A stretch of DNA of 64,000 bases. It comes from Lates calcarifer (taxonomy: Eukaryota; Chordata; Actinopteri; Centropomidae). The stretch lies in the NCBI RefSeq assembly GCF_001640805.2, contig NC_066835.1, forward strand, positions 21,954,182 to 22,018,181. The letters run 5' to 3'. Every line of letters begins with the position of its first letter. The stretch's first letter is position 1. The position numbers and the translations under genes are program-made. Below are positions 50,001-61,800 of this stretch, piece by piece. The notes under the pieces were generated by a model, which saw only the letters and a list, made by a program, of their open reading frames with translations, did not search any database and had not been told where the DNA came from.

Positions 50001-51075
50001 TCTGCAGTGACATGTTCAACTATCACACATTGGGGTAATGTTTTACATATTTTTGGTTGTGTAGCGGCTACACAGGGGGATTTTTTTGACACTAAGAGCA
50101 TAATAGTTTTCAAATGTGAACTGAATGGCTTTTCACTTTCAGCTGAACCACATATACATTTTAAGTTTAATCAAAAGTTGTTTTCTGTCACCAGTATCTG
50201 TGGAGTTAGCTTCTACACCTTTTCAATGATGCTGATACTACAGGCACAGAGTCTGTGAAGCTCCACGGTTCATTCAGGGCAAGAAAAAGTGGAGGTGGAT
50301 TCTCTAAGACCTACAGATTCTTGGTGTCTGAGGTCTCTGAGGTATTTTATCTGTGAGAGTTTCGGCTGTACTCACTGATCCTTCCTCTCCTGTCTGACCT
50401 GCTGCTGCTGCCGATGACGTTGTTAATTGCTTCCATATGATCAAGAGTGACAACAGTAAAACATGTGGACTGGCTCTGAAACAAGATCACATGCTGTTTA
50501 CTACAAATCTGTGTTTGTGGTGGTGATGTAAAGCTCTTTCTTAATATTCTTTTAAAGCGTTTTATGTCCTTTAGTGTTATTTCTAATAATCTCAGAGGTC
50601 AGCTGTATTCCTGATCCTACAGTTTTAATACTCTCTTGCAAATTTTCCCAAACAAACAAAATTTTGGAGGATTAATTACATGTTTTAAGTCGAAGAAATC
50701 ATCTTAATAGAAAAACCGATGCATGTATTGAGGCTACAAGAAGCAGAACTTAAAGAAAATCGCTCAGTTTTTCTTCTAAATTCTAAAAAATACAGACACA
50801 CAGTGAGAAAGAGAGACCAGGACTGAGCTGATACATGGTTCTGACTTGTTCTGTCCTTTTATCAACAAGTCACACGTTTAAAAAGAGATGTAACCACCAT
50901 TTTTTAAAGTGGAGATTGAGACACGAGCTCGACAAAAAGATGTAAAACAAGTTCATCAAACTACTTGAACATAAATCATTATGTCTGTCAGCCAGAGACA
51001 AATCTTCCTCTGTCAGCTGATGTTGTTGTGACAGTCTGTTGTTTATCTGTTGTTTATCAGTTGGTCTGGTAAACA

Positions 51076-51122
<47 letters not shown>

Positions 51123-52675
51123 GTCACAGCTGTGGGCCAGCGGTGATGTCAGCTCTCTGGCAGGCGCCATGTTTTTGACAGTGTTTACATGTTTCCGTGG
51201 CAACAAGCATCCCACATCTGCATCTTTTCCCGGAGACCTCCGAGTGTTCGATTCATTCACTGCTCCTCTGTTTTCACTCTGACCTGTTCTACTGCACTGC
51301 CTCTGAATTTCATCTCTCCTGTTCTGCTCTGTGTGTTGTTGTATGTGTTGTTTTTGAGTCGTCCCTGATAAAATATTGACAATCACGAGAGAAATGAGGT
51401 GAAATTTTTGATTGGTGGATTATGACCTTTAAAGACCAGAGAGGACCAGTCGTAAAAATCTGGACCAAATTCTCAGAGTGTGACTGATGCTTCATGTAGA
51501 AAGAGTTCTGGTCTGTGGTTCAGGTTGTGTCTGAAGTCACTGTGAACTTCTTCTGTGTTAAACCAGGATCTTTCCCTGAACCTGAACCAAAGAGCGAGCG
51601 TCTAAACAGAACCAGAAAACTGTTTCAGAAAACAAGAGCCGCTACATGTGGATGTTGTGCAGAGAGAACAGACTCTGGTGAAATCTTCATGTTGTCTGTG
51701 AATATTTGTGCAAGTTGCCAAATATGTAAATTAACAACATTTCCTCAGAAAATATAATCTGATAGCAATTCTGTTTCCTTCAAAACATATTTGCTGCTGC
51801 AGACACTCGCACAGAGCTGACAGCTGAACTCCGTTAGTTCCAACTAAGCCAAGGGAAACATGTTTCTAAAATAAAGCAGTCGGAGACGATGCAGAATACA
51901 CCTGCTGACACGACACTGGAGGTGCTATCGCTTCTTTTTTTGCTGCATTTTCAAACCTGTACTGACACGTTTTATCAGGTCAGTGTCTCTAAGATGTTTC
52001 TGCACCTCATGATTTATAATCAAAGGCTGGTGAATGGGCAGTCAAACCACCATCTACGCTTAACTTCAATCATTCAGTGTCTGCCGAGCACACACAGTCA
52101 GATTTCAGTCATCAGCAGCTCCATGTGCTGCGTTTACTGTCACTGCAGAGAAACAAATCTCAGTCATGTACTGCCAATGCTAACACAACCAGCTGCTGTG
52201 TGTGGGAGTTACTGATCTTTTCCACGTTGTTCTGTTCTCTTCTTCTGTTTCATTTGTTTTTGTTTCTTTTCTTAATTGGATTTATTCTCTTTTCTACTCC
52301 CTCTCTCTGTTTCACATGGACTCCAGTCAGGATAACTTCTCCTCTCTGTGGGTTCATAAAGACGACCATGAGGCTTCTCCTTGTTTTCATCACATCCTCT
52401 CATCAGCTCCAGTCTTATTCCCTCTGCAGGCATCTCTCCATCACTTCCTCCGTCTCTCTCTCTCTCTCTCTCTGTCATCATCGTCTTCTCTCTCTCTTTG
52501 TGGATATTTCCTGGTGGTGTTGCTCCGGTCCAGACCTCTGTCTCAGAGTTATTATCGAGCCTTAATCCCTGAATGATGTCACCGCGGGGGAAACTCGCCG
52601 CTCTGTTACGAGGTGATCGCTGTAACTGTGTGTGTGGGAAAACATGTCTGAGAAAACATATCACATCAACACGTC

Positions 52676-52716
<41 letters not shown>

Positions 52717-52810
52717 CAGTGAGCTGGTCTCTTTTCATCTCAGCGACAGCTCTGACTTTGACTGATTTAGAAAGTGACGAGGTTAAAAGTGTTTTCTTTG
52801 TTCGGCCGCC

Positions 52811-52850
<40 letters not shown>

Positions 52851-55800
52851 AACACAAATACCAACGCAATTAGTCATTTTCCACTTCTTTAATTCCTTCT
52901 GTTGCAGATTGATCACACATGTTTGTGAATGGACACACTCCTGATGAACAAGTGAAGCAGACGTTAAAGGAGCAATACGTCTTTTCTTTCCTCTTCTCGC
53001 AGCTTCCTTATCACAAATGTTGATTTTCATCAGTTTCATTCTGGCCTGTCTGTTTCATCGTATTGAGTCAAGACTGCATCCAAAGTCTTTCTAGGCTACT
53101 CTCACCACTCGGCAGCCATCTTATTTTTGGCTAACGAGATCAGGCTCCTCTCTAAATGAATGGGGAGAGAGCCATAATCTTCATCAGGACATAAAAACTA
53201 CACATCATCAGTCAAATCTGATAAAAACTGCTGAAAAGGTTTGGTGACTTTGTCCCCCCCAAAAAAAGGTTTAAAACGCCTTTTGCATCAGTGCCAGTTT
53301 GGCAGACGATTGGCTGTTTCAGGGGAGGGGCGGGACATGTGTCATACAACCACCATCTTCCTCTATACCAGATTCCTTCAGTGGTTTGTCTCCTCCTTTA
53401 TAATGTCTCTGCTGAGGCTCAGTTGGGGTCAAAACCAGGTCATTTATCCTGTTCTCTTATTGTTTTCCACAGTGACAGTCTGTTCTACCACTGCAATCCC
53501 TCAGTACAGTCCTGTGGATTCAGACAAGTTTGAAATGTGATATGAAACAATGGAAACTGTCTCTAAGGGGAGCTGACAGCTGAAAGTCTGATACGAGAGG
53601 AGCGAGTCCGGACAAAGACGAAAAAATAAAGACAGACTGAGTTCAAGTCAAGACTGAGTGGAAACAGGCAAGAAACAAACAAACAAACAATCATCTGCAC
53701 CTGTAAACAACGGTGCACAACAGTGACGTGATGTTGGTTTGAGACCAAAAAATAAACTTTGGACTTTGTTGAGACTAAAGAGACATTAAACCAGACCCGA
53801 GTCCTACAGCCTCAGTTTAAGGTCTAGTGATGCTACAACTAAATCAGGTGTAAGGTTCGTCCTCAGGGGGGCGCCAGAGAGACAGACAGCACCGACATAA
53901 TTTGGTGTCATGAGTTTGAATGTGCTTGTTAAACATAGAGAGTCTGTTTCTCCTCATCAGTTGTTGATTTCCTGCTGCAGGTGTCACAAAGACGAGACTC
54001 AAGCGCACCGACATTCGCAATCAACCTTCAGAAAGTCACATGTTCAGCTGATGCACGAGCCCGTGGGGTCGATCGAGGCTCGATGATCTGCCCCCAGAGG
54101 CCGTGACGTTCACTACACGCCACAATAACTCAGTGTTGTTGGTCAAAACTCTGAACAATCTGGCACCTGAGTCTCTTAAAGAGACTTTGTTGCTATGTTG
54201 CAGTTTATGTTTGTCCAACACGAGCGGAGCGACGGATGATTTGATGCTCTGTCTAACGACACACCCTCATCTCTGTTTTGGTGAATTATTTCCTGCGGTT
54301 CCTGGGAGAGAGGGAAAAAAACGAGTATCTGGTTGGAGAGGAACGAGGGAGGAAATGCAACACGTTTTTTAAAAGAGAGGAGATGAAGTGTTAGTGTCTT
54401 TCACATGAGTATCAGCTGTTCTCTGAGTCTTTACCAGAACGAAATGATTTCACCATAAATCTTCTGGTTATAACCTGCAGCTTCTTTTCTCCTCTGTCAG
54501 CTTCACTTCACAGCTTTTCGACTCAGAGACTTTAAAAACAGTCGGAGTACCTGTGTTTTGTGTCTGTGCCTCTGCCTCAGTGTAAACATGCTGTTAAACG
54601 TGTCTTACATGAATCTATTTGTGGACACGACAGCAGCCTGTTTTGTGCTCTGATCGTGTTCTGGCAGCCACAGTTCACCACTGAGCCAAACCAAAATTAA
54701 ATATTATGAGCAGCAGGGTGTTCGTTATAGATTCACTTCACAAATACTCATTTATGTTGTGGGTTATTTTGAACCCAGATTATTCATTGGTTCATCTGTA
54801 AATCAGCCAGATAACGACTCTAATGTTTTTCCTTTTTATGTTCCTCATATTTGTTTGAACCAGTTTCGTCGTCGTATTTTTCTTCCTTTCAGTGTTTTGT
54901 TTCTGCATGAATGTGCATCATGGTCATTTTCATGATTTTAAAACTCCCAGAATCAGATTTGATTTGTTGTTGTTGTTTAAGTTTGAATTATTTGTGTTCA
55001 AAACCTTTCTCCTCATTTGATGTAACAAAGTTGAACTTGTGTATTTTCTGCTCCTTGTTGGCCTTGTTTTCTTTCTGTCACATCAGATATTAATGTTGTT
55101 TGAACTCTACATAATGTGTGCAGTCATATTTCTGTATCTTAGAATTTCTGTTGCTTTCTATTATTGGTCTCTTTGGAAGTCAGTGTGTGAGGAATGTTTA
55201 GGATGAGATCTCAGGTGTTTTTCATAAAGTCTGATGCTCTCATTTGGCTTCAGCAGAGCAGAGGAAAAACCTCCGGAGCTGCTGAGTAATTAAGATGTGG
55301 ATTAGATAAGGAAGGGACCGACCAACACACACACACACACACACACGTCAGGGTAGGAGCAGTTAGTCAGACTCAGATTAGATTTGGCATTTTTATCCAA
55401 ACATCACCAAAAGAAGTCAGCGTTCTTTTCCGTGGAGGAGCAGAGTTTGTTGTTGCTCCCTGGGGATCACGTTGACTTGAATGTCAGATTTTTACTGTGT
55501 TTGTCATGGAAATAAAACCTGGTGAGAATCTTTGTTGCCCTCTACTCATGGCTCAGGATCCTGTTTTCTTTATTACACGTCATCTGAACTGCATCAACTA
55601 TTTTATTTGGATTTGTCACAGATATGATTCAATCATAACTCAGTTATTTGTGATTTCTTTTCGTGAGCTGCTTTGATCTGAAAACATCCTCAGAGATATA
55701 ATTATATAAATCCTGTGCATCTGAAGCCTAAAATTTGCTCCAAGCTTCCTGACAATGTTCAGAACCTTTCGAATGTCTCAACAGTCTAAAAAACATCCAT

Positions 55801-58800
55801 GATTCCAGCTCACATTTTGTTAGATTACAGAGACTGTGGTTAAAATGACTCGAAAAAGATCAAATGTATTTATCTGATGTGTTTACTTTACTTTTAACAT
55901 TTCAAAAACTGTATTTAAGAGACTGTGAGCTGCAGTTTCAGTCATGGAAACATGAAAGCTGCACTTACACCAACTAATCCAGTGTACAGAGTCAGTGAAC
56001 TGTAACGTCATAAAAATCCTGCTGTAATTTACTGTTTATGGCGTCCAGACATCTCCTCTGGGGCTTTAAGTCAATTTCACAGATCATTTTTTTCTAGTGT
56101 CTGTCATGGAAATGACAAACTGTTCGGTTTCTATTTGACCTGCTGCAGTGAGTTTTCCCACCAAAATAAAACACTAAAATCCAACAGAAACGCCCCCCAC
56201 TGTGCACATGTGCCATCTACTAACCACTGAGAATTAATCTGTTATGAAGAAGCTGTTTGTGCAGTGAAGTTTTTTAAGGTTGTTTTGGACCAATATTCAC
56301 TTTTTTTTACTCCTGGAAACTTAAAAATGCACCATTTATCATTCAAAACTCTTATTAGGTCTTATTAGGATATAAAGTGTCTAAAAACACAAGTTTGACT
56401 GTATGAGACATGAAAAGTCGCCAGGGAAACAAATTGAAAGCTAAAAAAACTAATAAAGCTGCAACTGTTCAGGGTGGACAGCTCACAGTTAAGTTTAAAG
56501 TTTAAAGGGATCATGTTAAATGAACGAGATATAACATGTTAATCTGAGAGTTTTAGAGGTGTTTTATTTTTACCAGAGCAAGGTTAGCTACCAGGCTGTA
56601 GCTTCATCTTTACTCTCCACCAGAAGATATTTTTTAAAATATCAAACTATTCCTTTAAACATATAAATGTAAAATTGATGTTAGAGATGCTGCTGTTTAA
56701 CTTTTACTGGACAGAGTTATTCGCCCATTTCCACTCTCGGAAAGGAATAAAAGTTTTGTTTAAACCCTAAAAACCTTTAATATCAGACTTTATTTTAAGC
56801 CATGGTTATGCCCACATCCTAGTATTTTACCATTTTAGGGCTTTAAAATAAAATGACAGTCCTCAGTGTGACTTTGTGTGTTGAGTTTTGGCCGTAAAAC
56901 AACTATAACAATTCTTTATTGGAGACCATCTGTACTGTAAATCCTTCTGGGGCTTTTTTTAAAGGACATTTTTTATCAGTGTTTGTCGTGGAAATGATTC
57001 CTGGAGCTGCTGAACTCTCTGAATCCTTGTTAAATTTATTGTTTGTCATCTTTTCAGGAGTTTAAAGTCTTGTTGCCATGGAAAAGATACTCGGAAATGT
57101 CTTTGCAATGTGATCACTCGTCCGATCCTGATCCAAACCCTCACGCACACTTCATTATATCCAGTCTAACATTTAATCAGAGGCTTCTTTGAACAGTTTC
57201 TCTTGCTGGTTCTTAAATGGGACTTTATGCGACATGTGATCATGGTCTTTTCCTGCAGCCTAAAGCACAAAGCTTTAATTTAAAGGTCACAGTGTTGTGT
57301 ATTTAATCGTCTTGGACAGTGAAGGTCGTTTGAGGTTTATGGTCCTGTCTGCAGGCCACACCAGCCACTTTTTAAAACTCCCTGAGGACGTTGTGTAAAT
57401 CTCAGGCACAGTTTTTGGACGGTCTGTCTGTGTCCTCTCAACATGACCTGGCAGGAGATTTTGACCCCCCTGAGCAGAGTCTCAGTCCTGAACGAGGCGA
57501 CAGCGAGGACTCCGTGAGAACAGGTTTCTAATGGTTTTTGGTGCCGGGCCACATCTGTCGACAAACACATCTGCTGTCTAAATTATTACAAGAGATATCT
57601 GTGTGTGTTTATGTGTTTTCTAGCTGTCTGTGTCAAACGGGAGTTTTCTTTCTTTGGTGAGAAAATCAACCAATAATGTTATTGATTTATGATTTATTTT
57701 CATCTGCTGGGTCGTCCTTTTACTTTTAAATGTCCACTTTTTTTATTTCTCACTTTTTTATTGCTCTTTAAAATGTGAGGAAGTAGCAAGAAAGGTACCA
57801 AACATTGTTAATGTTTTGTGATATGTAAACCTCTTTATGGATTACTACTTTAACCAGAAGCATCACTATATATTAGTACCAAACTCCTTTGACAAAAACA
57901 GGAATTTTACAGAGCAGATCACAGGAGCTGCTGGAATACCACTGCCTCCATCTGTTTGTTTGTTTGTGCTGTTTGTGTGATTGTCAGAGGTGGAAGAAGT
58001 AAAAGTACCATACAATAAGAACAGAGTCAACTCCAAACCTACACTGGATCAACATGTTGTGTACCTGGCTGGTGAAGGTGATGTGGTAGGTGTCATACTT
58101 CACAGAAGGTGGAGTCCAGACCAGAGTGACTGATGTCTCTGTGATGTCCTGAGTACTCAGCTGGGAAACACCTGACATGACTGCAACAGAAAAGACATAG
58201 AGAGAGAGAGACATGGTTTAGATAAAAGCCACCAGCCATTTATATTTACATCTACATAATATTTCAATTATGTCCAATAACACAAGTCCAGCCCATTCAT
58301 TCCAACACTGCCAAAACCAAACAACCAGCGATATCAGTGGAGGAGATTCCCTGGTGTACACAGTTTATCGATCACTGAGCTAACTGGCAAAAAGAGATAA
58401 TTACTGCTTAATTCGCCCACATTGTACTCAAATTACTCCATCATTTACCCTCATACTTTAGAAGCACTATAGCCTGTGCAATCACACACCCTAGAGTTTT
58501 ATTTAGTACGATACAGAGAAAAGGGTTTGCTATTCTGAACGTTTTCCAGGTTAATAAATTTAAGATTTATCAGGTTTATTCAAAGTTGTTTCAGTAGAAC
58601 TCTGCCTTCTGTCTTTAGTATTTCAGTTTATTTAGCACCATTCAAGCATTATTTTGCTTCTGATTTATGATGTTGTGACTCGTGACACGACTCTTAGCTG
58701 CACATTTCTTGTTTGTGTGAATATTACCTTGTGTTTTGACTTAGGCTAATTTTTTTTATCTGACTTTTTAGTAACCAGTTTTCACAGTGAATCACTGGTC

Positions 58801-61800
58801 ACAATTGTCTTTTCTCACTCATTGGGAACCAAAAAGCAAAACAATCAAACAGCATTCAGATGTTTTATCATGGATACATATTAAGGCATTTCTGAAGAAT
58901 CAGGTTTCCTTTCCTCCTGGAACACAGAGGAGTTTTTCATTGGGAGAAAAGGTTTCTCTCATCTCCTTTTCTTACTCATGTGATTGATACAGTGGAACAA
59001 ATGAACCCACAGGCCTCCAACTGATCCATCCAGTCAATCTCCACCAAAACACAGTGATGTATGTATCAGCGTTTGGCATCGGCCTCCGTCAAACCTTAAG
59101 CTGTCTGCTCACTGGCACCACAACAATAAAACAAACTGTTCTATCTGATCTGCTGTTTGAAAATGATACAGCTCAGATGATCAGCGGGGTGGTTTTGCCA
59201 TTAAGTATATAGTATCCAGGCTCTTGATTTGGGAGCCACAGGAGCCTGGGTTCAGAGCAGGGAAATGTCTTTAAAATACCCAGACATTTCCCTCAGGAGT
59301 TGGTGCAGACCAAAAACAGAGCTAAAAGAGCGGAAATACTTGTCCAATGAGACGATTGTGTTGCTCTGTGTCTGCTGGATGTAGAAGTATTAAATTTACA
59401 AGGAGATAATACTTCTTCAGAACTGAAGAAGTCTTTCAGATGAGAGGTGAAACGCCTTCAAGGAACCTAAAAGAAGTCCAGCTGCCTTTGATGCTAGCAT
59501 TTATGATTTGATGTTGTGTTTACGGCTTGTTGTGCTGCCCCCCCAGTGGCAAAAAGCTGACATATACAGCTATACAGCTTTGTGCTTATATATTGCTATA
59601 TATATATATTGCTAAGAATTATGAAAAAATAAAGCTATCAAAGCAATAAAAGATTAATTTAGTAGCTCCGTAAGTTCTGATTTGCTGATTTACAGACCAA
59701 AAAAGTTCTAGATAAACTGGACTTAATGTAGCTGAAAAGTAAATGTTATGTCCTTCCTACATGCTGAATATTTGTGGTTTCAACAGAATTTAACCACTAT
59801 ATCTCAGTGTGAAGCTGCTCTTAAATACACATATTTGAAATACTGTTGAAACAGTATCTATATGTCCAAAGTTTGCCCAGCATTAGCCAAAACCTCTGGA
59901 CATTTTTGACCTGCAGATCACTTAATCAGGCCTTAAAGGTAAGGTGCAGGAGTTAGAGACAGATTTATGAAGTCTCTATAAAACTATTTCACCATTAGAA
60001 TCAGTCCAATTTCCTGTCATGTTCTATCTACATTATTTATACACAGTATGTCACTGTAGTTCATTGTGCCACAGAGTCATACAGAAACACTCTGCCAACA
60101 TGAAGCTCAGCCTGGCAGAGTCACACCACTGATGTATAACTGCACACACTGAAGGTGTAGTCGATAATAATTCACAGATTTATTTTACTGCACCAGTTTC
60201 TCATTAAATTAGCACTGAAGAATTCACTGCTCAGTGGGTCACTGACGGACTGACGTAATGTTCCCGTAAATAATTACCAAAAGTCCAACATGCACTTCAT
60301 ATGCACACAGGACTGAGAAAGAAACAGAGAGAGAGACATGGTAACCATGTGGCTGACTATCAAACACACTCACACATGCATTTAGATTTTTATGGAAATT
60401 TCAATCAGGGTGTTTTCCATGAACTACTTTTATGGCAAGATTCTTTAGAGGGTGCAACAAGAATAAATGATCAAAACAGCAGCAGCAAGTCCTCCTCCAC
60501 TTTAGGAAAGTAAGATATATCACTGCTGCTTTAGTTTTAGTTTGTTGAGGGGACAGGAGGTAGGGTTGACTTCAACACTGCAGTCATTTCTTCTGTTGCT
60601 TTTTTTTCTGCTAAATTGTGGATGATCGAATAAGAAGGTCCGATCTCTTTGCTAGGTTTAGACTGACTGTCCAGCACCCACGTTGTTTAAACAGCAAACG
60701 CACTTGAACTCATCTGTATGAGCACGGGCATGTTGGTCTTAAAATGAGGTGTGGTCAGGTGCATTGAGGCAGCAGAAGAACACTGTACAGGATTTTAGAA
60801 GGTGTGATGCTGGACTGAATGAACCCCCCCCCCCCCCCCCCCCCCGATGAACCTGGCGCTGCAACTTTTATTTACGACCTAAATGCACCTGCTTCATGAG
60901 CTTCAGAGCCCTGAGAGTCTCTCTCTGTGATGATCTTAGGTTAGCACAAAGGCACAATGAATGTTATTTGTTTTGCAGGTATTTGGAGACATCACATATT
61001 TTTCCAATATGTCAACCTTTCACCAAGCAAAAAAACACTCTTTCGCAATACCTTCTTTTAAATTTCTGGTGTCTCCATTTAGACATTTCTGCACAAATTC
61101 CAAATGTACAAAAAAGCAGGTGGATGGAAACGTACTTAACAGTCGCTGATGTCCACTAACTTCACTCTCCTTCTCATATGGGACTTCAGAATTGGGACAT
61201 CCCTCCCTCAACTCCAATCAGAGGTCAGTTACATTTGGGAAAACACTTAACACTCTCACACACGTGTCTGTCCTGTGTCCGCATCAGGAAGCACAGAAAG
61301 CCATTACACAGCAGTCTGAGGGAGTTTTATGGGCAGCAGGTCTGGATCCTGCTGCTCTGTTAATGAAACAGTTCCGTCACTGGAGTCACTGTAGCTTGAC
61401 CCAGCTCCAAACACACAAGCTAACACAAAAACGTAGCCTGGCAACAACTATGACAGCAACAACAACAAGAAAACAGAGCTGGAGGAGGTAGGCAGCATGA
61501 CTGACGGTACAAATGATGATGTATCGAATTAGAAAAATGTTTTCAGTGCTAAAAAAAAACATAATTATTTTGACTAAAATTTCAAACAATTATGAGGTAA
61601 CAGAGATTAAAATGCAGTTGTTGGATGAATCATGACAGACACTAACAGTATGATCAACCCCCAAAAAACGTTAACAGCAGTTCAAAGCACATCATCCTCC
61701 CAGAGATGACAAACTCTCTCCTCTCGTGTGTTAGATCCATTAAGTTATTATGTGAGAAGATATTACACTAAAGTAAAGCATCTGGTATACTCTGCCTACA

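Larger units (their letters stand above)
46031..58064. other. 12-kb intron inside FN3-1
   Basis: Holds only repeats and unrecognised sequence: fish dispersed repeats (46965-47175, 47765-47945), foldback copies (49690-49880, 57830-57990), microsatellites (CT)20 at 51081-51120, TC at 52453-52473, TG at 52679-52714, CT at about 52813-52848, AC at 55325-55346. I found no splice-flanked coding exon; open frames here are short and lack family similarity. Confidence 0.6.
45877..58180 (-). other. tnxb: Tenascin FN3-1, split by a 12-kb intron
   Basis: The exon 58180-58065 ([39 protein letters not shown]) and exon 46030-45877 ([38 protein letters not shown]) together form one FN3 right after the EGF array. 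The joining intron is phase 0 and spans 46031-58064. Confidence 0.9.

Noticed and set aside
52077..52576. Overlapping 120-160-residue plus-strand frames
   Set aside because: Ser/Leu-rich translation of CT-rich simple sequence in the tenascin intron; no domain.
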